Source: Chthoniobacter sp. (GTDB taxonomy: Bacteria; Verrucomicrobiota; Verrucomicrobiia; Chthoniobacterales; Chthoniobacteraceae). Taken from it: a stretch of DNA of 14,390 nt. Position 1 is the stretch's first letter. Each line of letters opens with the position of its first letter. Positions 1 through 4,949 of this stretch are shown here, one piece after another. The position numbers and the translations under genes are program-made. A model generated the notes under the pieces. The model did not search any database. It had not been told where the DNA came from and saw only the letters and a program-made list of their open reading frames with translations. The DNA lies in NCBI GenBank assembly GCA_025351065.1, contig JANXWQ010000357.1, positions 1 to 14,390 of the forward strand, in the 5' to 3' direction.

Positions 1-31
1 GGCGCCCGCGCGAGCGGGCGCCGGTTTTTTT
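1..31 (+). terminator. Intrinsic terminator of an upstream gene
   Basis: A perfect 9-bp stem (GGCGCCCGC at 1-9, GCGGGCGCC at 14-22) closes a GCGA loop. Two Gs and a run of seven Ts (25-31) follow. This is the standard layout of a rho-independent terminator on the + strand, presumably ending a gene left of the window. It insulates the repressor gene that follows. Confidence 0.8.
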
Positions 32-50
32 CTGCCCGGCCCGCCCGGTG

Positions 51-66
51 TGCTAAAATTTTAGCA
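51..66. promoter_or_regulatory. Operator O1, perfect palindrome upstream of blaI-like repressor
   Basis: TGCTAAAATTTTAGCA is a perfect 16-bp palindrome, an AT-rich island in very GC-rich DNA. The same core, TGCTAAA-N2-TTTAGCA, recurs 43 bp downstream. Position just upstream of a BlaI/MecI-type repressor suggests that it is the repressor's own binding site. The internal TAAAAT (54-59) resembles a -10 box. Repressor binding is inferred; the palindrome is seen directly. Confidence 0.75.
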
Positions 67-74
67 CAAAGTTC

Positions 75-102
75 TTGCGGGCGTTTTCTGGCATGCTAAA
101 AA
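75..102 (+). promoter_or_regulatory. Possible promoter inside O2 for a leaderless repressor mRNA
   Basis: TTGCGG (75-80) followed after 16 nt by TAAAAA (97-102) is a weak sigma-70-like pair. If used, transcription would begin close to the ATG at 109, giving a leaderless mRNA. No Shine-Dalgarno sequence precedes the ATG, which fits. The match is weak, and an alternative -10 (TAAAAT, 54-59) lies in O1. Confidence 0.25.
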
Positions 103-112
103 TTTAGCATGC
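91..112. promoter_or_regulatory. Operator O2, overlapping the repressor start codon
   Basis: An inverted repeat with 10-bp arms (GCATGCTAAA at 91-100, TTTAGCATGC at 103-112) and an AA spacer. Its core (94-109) matches O1 except for the spacer (AA instead of AT). The ATG of the repressor (109-111) lies inside the right arm, so bound repressor would cover the translation start region and probably the transcription start. The spacing of 43 bp to O1 is close to four helical turns, so two dimers would sit on about the same face of the DNA. Confidence 0.75.
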
Positions 113-498
113 CCGGAAAAGCCGCCCGCCACCTCAGCCGCCGTGAGCGCCAGATCATGGACATCATCTACGCCCGCGGCGAGGCCGCCGCCGCCGAAGT
201 CCACGCCGCGCTGCCGGATGCGCCCGGCTATTCCGCCGTCCGCACGCTGCTGCGCATCCTGGAGGAAAAGGGCCACCTCCGGCACCGCGAGGACGGGCCG
301 CGCTACATTTTCCTGCCCACCGAGCCGCATGCCAGGGCCAGCCGCTCGGCACTGAAACGCGTGGTGCAGACGTTCTTCGACGGCTCGCTGGCGAGCGCCG
401 TGGCCGCGCTGGTGGACGCGTCGGGCGGGCGGCTGCCGGCGGCTGAACTCAAGCGCCTCGAAGCCATCATCGCCGCCGCCAGAAAGAAAACCCGCTAA
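109..498 (+). CDS. BlaI/MecI/CopY-family transcriptional repressor
   Basis: A 129-residue protein of the usual length for this family. Residues 8-70 form the winged-helix DNA-binding domain: LSRRERQIMDIIYARGEA, then a recognition-helix region GYSAVRTLLRILEEKGHL and a wing ending in RYIFLP. Residues 80-125 form the helical dimerisation and cleavage region. In the known bla and mec systems this repressor binds palindromic operators and is inactivated by proteolysis after an M56-family membrane sensor is activated. The next gene, 5 nt downstream, is such a sensor, but broken. The start is fixed by the ATG at 109 inside operator O2; no Shine-Dalgarno is seen. Autoregulation is inferred from the two palindromes. 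With its partner damaged, this repressor may be permanently active or answer to another M56 protein. Not necessarily tied to beta-lactam resistance. Confidence 0.9.
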   Translation: MPGKAARHLSRRERQIMDIIYARGEAAAAEVHAALPDAPGYSAVRTLLRILEEKGHLRHREDGPRYIFLPTEPHARASRSALKRVVQTFFDGSLASAVAALVDASGGRLPAAELKRLEAIIAAARKKTR

Positions 499-503
499 CC
501 CCC

Positions 504-1108
504 ATGCACCTGCCCGCCCTCCTCCCGCACCTCGCCGAACTGCTCGCCAAGAGCGCCCTCCTCCTGCTCCCCGCGCTCGCCAGCACGGCGCTGCTGCGCC
601 GCCGTTCCGCCGCGCTGCACGCCGCGCAGGAGCAGGCGTGCGACGACCTCGTCCTCCACGCGGGCACACCCGCCGCGGACTACGCCACGCTGCTTTTTGA
701 AACCGCGCGCGCCTGCACCGGGCGGGGCTCGAATGGCGCAGCGCCATCGCCATGGCGCGGCCCTCCACGCTGGAAAACCGCATCCTCGCCGTGGTGGATG
801 AAACGCGGAACCGGCGTCCGGCTGGCCGGCTGGCGATGCGGGCGGGCGCGCTCGGCGTGGCCTGCGTAATAGGCGCGAGCGCGGGGGCGCAGGTGCGCCC
901 GGCGGCCGAACGCCTGCTCACCGCCGCGCAGTTTCCAGCCGCACTCAAAACGCTCACTGACAAAAAGGGTGCGAACACGCTCTCCACGCCAAGCTTCATC
1001 ACGCGATCGAAACAGCACGCGATGATCGAAATCATCCGTGAGTTTCGCTACTTTGTCACGGCGTCCATCATCCAGCTCAACGGCACGACGATTGAGCGCC
1101 CGCGCTAG
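504..1108 (+). pseudogene. Broken M56 (BlaR1-like) sensor peptidase with secretin-like tail
   Basis: The N-terminus (504 onward) has one hydrophobic helix (LLAKSALLLLPALASTALL) ending in RRRSAALHA. The sequence then jumps straight to EQACDDLVLHAG and AADYATLLFETARA, motifs that in intact M56 peptidases lie after the zinc-binding HExxH. The further membrane helices and HExxH are therefore missing, an in-frame internal loss of well over 100 codons. Near 720-730 the frame changes. Reading continues from LEWRSAIAMARPSTLENRILAVVDETRNRRP (728 onward), another conserved M56 segment. Adding one G to GGGG at 724-727 would join the frames. The tail (about 910-1060) has KKGANTLSTPSFITRSKQ and AMIEIIREFRY. 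These resemble a segment I know from secretin-like proteins and C-terminal extensions of verrucomicrobial M56 proteins. It ends early, in a TAG shared with the opposite gene. It cannot be a functional protease. Confidence 0.8.
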
Positions 1109-1791
1109 CCGCCCGCGGCCAGCGCATCGAGCAGCCCGAACAGCGCGGCCGCGCCCGCGGCGAGATCGGGCTGGCGCTCGCGGAGTTGCGCGCGGGTCTG
1201 CACGTAGCGCGCGGGCACCAGCTCGGCCTCGCAGGCGGCGGCCAGCTCGGAGATGTCCACCGGGCCTTGCTCGAGATGAAACTGCAAGCCCACCACGCGC
1301 CCGCCATGCACGAACGCCTGCTGCGCGCAGCCCGCGCTGGCGGCGACGCCGCGTGCGCCGGGCGGCAGGGTGAAAGTGTCGCCATGCCAGTGCATGACCG
1401 TCAGCTCCTCGGGAAACGCCGCGAACGGCGCGCGCCGGTCATGCACCCGCACCGGCCACCAGCCGATTTCCTTTTCCGCGTTCTGGAAAACCTTCCCGCC
1501 CAGCACCTCCGCGATGAGCTGGGCGCCGAGGCAGATGCCGAGCACCGGCTTGCCCGCTGCTATGACTTCGCCGAGAAACCGCTTCTCCGCCACCAGCCAC
1601 GGATGATCGCGATGCTGGTAGATATTCATCGAGCCGCCCATCACCACCAGCAGATCCACCGCGTCCAGCGGCGGCAGCGCCTCACCCGCATAAAGCGCCG
1701 TGCGCGCCAGCGCATGGCCCCGCGCCCACACCCAGTCCGCGATTTTTCCCGGCCCTTCGTAGGATTGGTGTTCGAGCGAGTGGACGTGCAT
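1105..1791 (-). CDS. Class I glutamine amidotransferase (GATase1, GMP-synthase-like)
   Basis: A 228-residue soluble protein with the complete class I amidotransferase core. The nucleophile elbow is GICLGAQ (Cys87), and the His-Glu pair is QFHLE (His172, Glu174). The oxyanion-hole region VVMGGSMNIY (49-58) and the HWHGDTF segment (134-140) are also in place. Such stand-alone proteins hydrolyse glutamine or a gamma-glutamyl compound; the acceptor cannot be told from sequence, and annotations as GMP synthase are usually wrong for this length. The N-terminus HSLEHQSYEGPGKIADW is typical, so the ATG at 1791 is convincing. The gene converges on the broken sensor gene, and both stop codons share the tetranucleotide CTAG at 1105-1108. 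It appears intact although both neighbours are decayed. No clear ribosome binding site is seen. Confidence 0.88.
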   Translation of the reverse strand: MHVHSLEHQSYEGPGKIADWVWARGHALARTALYAGEALPPLDAVDLLVVMGGSMNIYQHRDHPWLVAEKRFLGEVIAAGKPVLGICLGAQLIAEVLGGKVFQNAEKEIGWWPVRVHDRRAPFAAFPEELTVMHWHGDTFTLPPGARGVAASAGCAQQAFVHGGRVVGLQFHLEQGPVDISELAAACEAELVPARYVQTRAQLRERQPDLAAGAAALFGLLDALAAGG

Positions 1792-1806
1792 CGGCGGCTG
1801 TTTCGG

Positions 1807-2398
1807 CTAGCGGGCTACTTCCAGCTTAATGAAGCGCCGCGGATGTAACTGGATCGCTCACCTGAAAGATGTCAGTCACCGTGACCGTGCGCGTGTTTCC
1901 CCCACCGGTTTCGGGGGCGGTGGCGCCGGGTTGCAGAATGACGAAAGCCCCGCCTTGCGCGCTCTGCGCTAGATCGGCCCACGGCCCGAGCAGCGAGTCC
2001 GCAGCCTTGACGGTGAGCGTAAGATCGTCCCTATCGAGGTAGCGGGTGAAGGCGATTTGCAAAGTATTGGCTGCGCCGGTCGCCGCTTGCGGGAGCAGCC
2101 CGACACCCGTGGCGCTGCCGAGAGGATGAAGCCCGCCGCGGTGTTGCTGACCACCGTGAGGTTCGTGCCCGCGGACGGCGCGAAGTTGAGCGTGAAAGTT
2201 ACGGTGCCACTGGCGGTGTAACTCGCTGGCGGTCACGGGCACGTCGGCGGCGGTGTTCCAGATCGCGTTCAGCGCAAAGGCCGGCGCGGCGACTAACAGC
2301 CCGAAGAGGAGGGCGAAAATGCTCAGCGCGGTTTTTCCTCGCGCGGCCTGTCGGCGCTCACGGGCACTGGAGGTGTTCGCCTGATTCATTGGCTTCAT
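1807..2398 (-). pseudogene. Broken gene for a secreted, surface-type protein
   Basis: Starting at the ATG at 2398, the product has a basic N-terminus and a signal peptide (KTALSIFALLFGLLVAAPAFA), then ALNAIWNTAADVPVTASE. The frame then changes. A second frame gives YTASGTVTFTLNFAPSAGTN and LTVVSNTAAGFIL (about 2220-2122), and the first frame resumes with NTLQIAFTRYLDRDDLTLTV, AADSLLGPWADLAQ and ETGGGNTRTVTVTD. The last residues (HPRRFIKLEVAR, stop at 1807) lie in a third stretch, reached only by another shift. These pieces match the N-terminal beta-rich domain and the C-terminal module that I know from secreted Opitutaceae proteins, some with RCC1 repeats between. The middle is probably deleted. 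Two of the shifts look like one extra T in AGTTACA. No function can be given; as it stands it ends prematurely. Confidence 0.65.
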
Positions 2399-2465
2399 TT
2401 TTTGGGGGGGCGTTGTGGAGGTAACTGGGCAGCGTCGTCCGCCTGGCGGTTCCGATGCAAAATGT

Positions 2466-2483
2466 CCAACCTGCGGAGGTTGG
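2466..2483. repeat. REP-like perfect hairpin
   Basis: CCAACCT-GCGG-AGGTTGG: a 7-bp perfect stem with a 4-nt loop, in non-coding DNA between the broken secreted protein and the integrase remnant. It has no T-run, so it is not an intrinsic terminator. I associate short CCAACCT...AGGTTGG palindromes with dispersed repeats in verrucomicrobial genomes, but only one copy is present here, so this is tentative. Confidence 0.4.
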
Positions 2484-2529
2484 CTTGGCAGCATCGCCGC
2501 AAATATCAATCAGGCAAACAGCCCGGCAA

Positions 2530-2911
2530 ACCATTCTATTTTGCAGCTTCTCGACATCGGACGCGGAGAGGAGCCGCTGGCAGCGGCATTTCAAGATTAC
2601 CGGCACGGCGGACAAAAAGGAGGTGGCGCAAGTCTGCCGGACATGGACACAAGCTGCGCAAGCCGGGCGCAATGGCCGGCTCACCGCGGACACCGCGCGG
2701 GAGAGCATCGCGCGCGGCGTGGCGGACGTTTTCTCGGCGGCAAACCGCGAGAGCCTGCCAAGCCGCTCGGTACGCGGTGTGGCTGGAGGCATCGCCGGCC
2801 ACCCTGACTCGCTATGCCGGAACGGTTTCGCGGTTCATCGACTGCGCGCGGCTGACGTGGCGCTTGATGCTGGCGGACGCGGCCCTCGAGCCTAAATCGC
2901 GCCGTGATTAA
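2530..2911 (+). pseudogene. Remnant of a tyrosine recombinase (phage-type integrase), N-terminal part
   Basis: One frame (about 2530-2775) gives FKITGTADKKEVAQVCRTW, QAAQAGRNGRLTADTARE and GVADVFSAANRESLPS. This is the arm-type DNA-binding and linker segment of verrucomicrobial integrases (usual form: TGTADKKEA...W..AARAGR.GRLT). The frame then shifts by one, near 2775-2785, to WLEASPATLTRYAGTVSRFID (about 2779-2841), the start of the SAM-like core-binding domain. The catalytic domain with its R...HxxR...Y residues is absent, and the remaining frame ends at 2911. No start codon in a good context is visible. This is a dead fragment, probably the scar of an integrated element next to the polysaccharide cluster. 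No attachment-site repeats or tRNA were found beside it. Confidence 0.7.
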
Positions 2912-2917
2912 AATACG

Positions 2918-2947
2918 TTGACGGCGGGCGGCGTTCCTAGCTATCCC
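2918..2947 (+). promoter_or_regulatory. Possible promoter of the polysaccharide operon
   Basis: TTGACG (2918-2923) is a good -35 match. TATCCC (2942-2947) after 18 nt is only a weak -10. The pair lies just upstream of the first gene of the cluster (ATG 2957), so the 5' leader would be only a few nucleotides. The same TTG could be read as a start codon extending the next gene by 13 residues; I prefer the promoter reading. Tentative. Confidence 0.25.
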
Positions 2948-2956
2948 CTGCCCGCG

Positions 2957-4300
2957 ATGAGGGCAAAAAATTCTTTCAGGCTAAACAAGGTGCAGATTTT
3001 TTCGGGCTGGCTGCTGTTGGCAGGGGCGGTTTGGGCGCAGGAGCCCGAGCCGATTCTCGACCGGCCCACGCGGCTCAGCGATCCCGCACCGATGCTGCCG
3101 ATGACGCCGGCGCCGGTGCTCGATACGATGACGCTTTTCCCTGACGCGGCGGAAAACATTTCGCTGGAGCAGGCGGTGGACAAGCATCCGTGGAAATTCG
3201 TGCTGCATGGGAGCGCGACGGCGAGCTACGACAGCAATATTTTCATCAGCCACGAGCACGCGCAGGAGGATTTCATCTACACGATCGCGACGGGCGTGGC
3301 GGTGGGGCGCGGGGATTTCAAGAATGAGCTGGCGAACTTGGGCAGCTACGAGGACCGCTTCAATCCGGACCGCTCGGAAATCGCGGACGCGACGAACTAT
3401 ATTTACGTCCACTACGTGCCGAGCGTGACGCTGTTTTCCGACCACGGGAGCGAGAACAGCGTCGACCATGATGTGACGCTGGACGGGCAGTATGCGTGGA
3501 AGCGGCTGACCATCGGGCTAAAGGCGCGCTTTCAGACGATGAATCTGCCGGACGTGGATCTGGGCGAGCGGGTGGAGCGGCATCTTTTCACCGGCGCGCT
3601 GACGAGCAAGTACGACTACAGCGCGAAGACTTCGTTCGAGCTGAATTTTTTCAACTACGTCCGCGACTATGCAGGGGACCGGGTGGATACCTTCGAGTAC
3701 CGCTGGCAGGGCTGGGTGAACTATCAGGTGCGGCCCAAGATCACGCTGGGGGTCGGCTTTACCTACGGGCTGGTGGATCTGAGCCGGGGGCCGGGCCAGA
3801 ACTATGAGCAGGTGCTGGCGCGGCTGCGCTACCGGGCGACGGAAAAGGTGCGGTTCGACCTGACGGCGGGCGGCGAGGTGCGCGAGGTTCACGGGGTGGC
3901 AAACCGCTCGAACGGCATTTTCAGCCTCGGGGTGTCGTATGCGCCGTTCGATGGGACGACGATTTTCCTCCAAGGCTACCGGCGCACCATCACCTCGGCG
4001 AGCGTGCAGGCGGCCAATTACGAGGTGACGGGCGTGGAGGTGCAGTTTCGCCAGCGGTTCGCGCGGCGGTATTATTTTGTCCTCGCGACGGGCTATCAGC
4101 ATACAGACTACGAATATTTCACCACGCCGGGGCTGCAGCGGCAGGATGATATTTTCTACATTCATCCGAGCGTGGGTATCGACGTGACAGCGTGGCTGAC
4201 CTGCGAGGTAGGTGCGGAATACCGGCTCGACAGTTCGACGCGGCAGAAATCGGATTTTTCGGAGACGACCGTTTACTTTCAGGCCAACATTTTCTTTTGA
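2957..4300 (+). CDS. Outer-membrane beta-barrel protein of polysaccharide export (VpsM/EpsX-like role)
   Basis: A 447-residue protein. Residues 1-27 are a signal peptide (basic start, IFSGWLLLAGAVWA, cleavage before QEPEP), followed by a Pro-rich linker to about residue 58. From about residue 79 (WKFVLHGSATASYDSNIF) to the end it consists of alternating polar and aromatic strands joined by charged turns, and it finishes in TVYFQANIFF. A terminal Phe after alternating hydrophobics is the usual signal for outer-membrane barrel assembly. No enzyme motif is seen. It precedes a short OPX gene by 41 nt. In Vibrio cholerae (VpsM/VpsN) and Myxococcus xanthus (EpsX/EpsY) such barrels pair with OPX proteins that cannot cross the outer membrane; I infer the same role here. 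ATG 2957 is chosen because it begins a clean signal peptide; an upstream TTG (2918) adds 13 unlikely residues. Codon third positions favour G more than in genes further downstream. Confidence 0.8.
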   Translation: MRAKNSFRLNKVQIFSGWLLLAGAVWAQEPEPILDRPTRLSDPAPMLPMTPAPVLDTMTLFPDAAENISLEQAVDKHPWKFVLHGSATASYDSNIFISHEHAQEDFIYTIATGVAVGRGDFKNELANLGSYEDRFNPDRSEIADATNYIYVHYVPSVTLFSDHGSENSVDHDVTLDGQYAWKRLTIGLKARFQTMNLPDVDLGERVERHLFTGALTSKYDYSAKTSFELNFFNYVRDYAGDRVDTFEYRWQGWVNYQVRPKITLGVGFTYGLVDLSRGPGQNYEQVLARLRYRATEKVRFDLTAGGEVREVHGVANRSNGIFSLGVSYAPFDGTTIFLQGYRRTITSASVQAANYEVTGVEVQFRQRFARRYYFVLATGYQHTDYEYFTTPGLQRQDDIFYIHPSVGIDVTAWLTCEVGAEYRLDSSTRQKSDFSETTVYFQANIFF

Positions 4301-4331
4301 CGCCTCCCCCTGGGCCAACTTCCTGCTAGAC

Positions 4332-4336
4332 GGGAG
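4332..4336 (+). promoter_or_regulatory. Shine-Dalgarno-like site of the OPX gene
   Basis: GGGAG lies 5 nt before the ATG at 4342. It is one of the few recognisable ribosome binding sites in this window and supports that start. The gap it sits in (4301-4341) is the longest inside the polysaccharide cluster and holds no terminator hairpin that I can see. Confidence 0.4.
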
Positions 4337-4341
4337 CACTT

Positions 4342-4944
4342 ATGGGAAAAACCAACGTCCGTACACTGGCCGGGCACCTGCTGAGGTGCGCCGTGCTGCT
4401 AGGCATAGCGTGCCTGACCGCGCCTGCCGCGCGCGCGCAGCAGGCGAACTATCTGCTCGCGCCTAACGACCTCGTTTCCGTCACCGTTTTTCAGGAGGAC
4501 GACCTCGCCACGAAATCGCGCGTGGGCAATGACGGCATGATTTCGGTGCCGCTCATCGGTGCGGTGCATGTCGGCGGAAAGTCCGTGGACGAGGCCGCGC
4601 AGATGATCCGCACGCGGCTGGCCAAGGGCTACCTCGTGAATCCGCAGGTTAATGTGGGCGTGGTCGAGTTTGCCAAGCGGCTGGTCACGGTGCTGGGGCA
4701 GGTGACGAAGGGGGGGACGTTTGAGTTTCCCAATCAGGGGCCGCTCAGTCTGCTGCAGGCCATCGGTCTGGCGGGCGGCTACTCGAAGACGGCGAATCCG
4801 GCGAAGATCATCGTGAAGCGGCGGGTCAATGGCAAAGAGGTGGTCACGCAGGTCAATGGCAAGGAGCTGGCGGGCAAGAAGGACGCCGTGCCGTTTGAAG
4901 TTCTCCCCGGGGATACCATCACCGTTTCCGAGAGCATTTTCTAA
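4342..4944 (+). CDS. Short OPX (Wza-like) polysaccharide export protein
   Basis: A 200-residue protein. Residues 1-32 are a signal peptide (LLRCAVLLGIACLTAPAARA, cleavage before QQ). Residues 36-110 form the polysaccharide export (PES) domain, from YLLAPNDLVSVTVFQEDDL through GNDGMISVPLIGAVHVGGKS to VNPQVNVGVVEF. Residues 114-165 hold one SLBB-type domain (VTVLGQVTKGGTFEFP, LLQAIGLAGGYSKTANP), and the protein ends in LPGDTITVSESIF. E. coli Wza is about 379 residues, with further SLBB repeats and a C-terminal helix that crosses the outer membrane. None of that is present here, and no lipobox is convincing (the Cys after GIA does not fit well). The protein is therefore expected to be periplasmic, passing polymer from the inner-membrane co-polymerase (5 nt downstream) to an outer-membrane partner, probably the barrel encoded just upstream. 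Confidence 0.9.
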   Translation: MGKTNVRTLAGHLLRCAVLLGIACLTAPAARAQQANYLLAPNDLVSVTVFQEDDLATKSRVGNDGMISVPLIGAVHVGGKSVDEAAQMIRTRLAKGYLVNPQVNVGVVEFAKRLVTVLGQVTKGGTFEFPNQGPLSLLQAIGLAGGYSKTANPAKIIVKRRVNGKEVVTQVNGKELAGKKDAVPFEVLPGDTITVSESIF

Positions 4945-4949
4945 AAAAT

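Noticed and set aside
1186..1848. A 220-codon open frame on the plus strand opposite the amidotransferase
   Set aside because: It has no family motifs, whereas the minus strand has the complete GICLGAQ and FHLE active-site motifs.
1807..2398. Programmed frameshifting in the secreted-protein gene
   Set aside because: No slippery heptamer is seen at the shift sites, at least three shifts would be needed, and the middle of the protein appears to be missing; decay or sequence error is simpler.
4402..4413. Possible lipobox (LGIAC) in the OPX signal peptide
   Set aside because: The -3 and -2 residues before the Cys do not fit the usual L-[AS]-[GA]-C pattern, and a good signal peptidase I site (ARA before QQ) follows.
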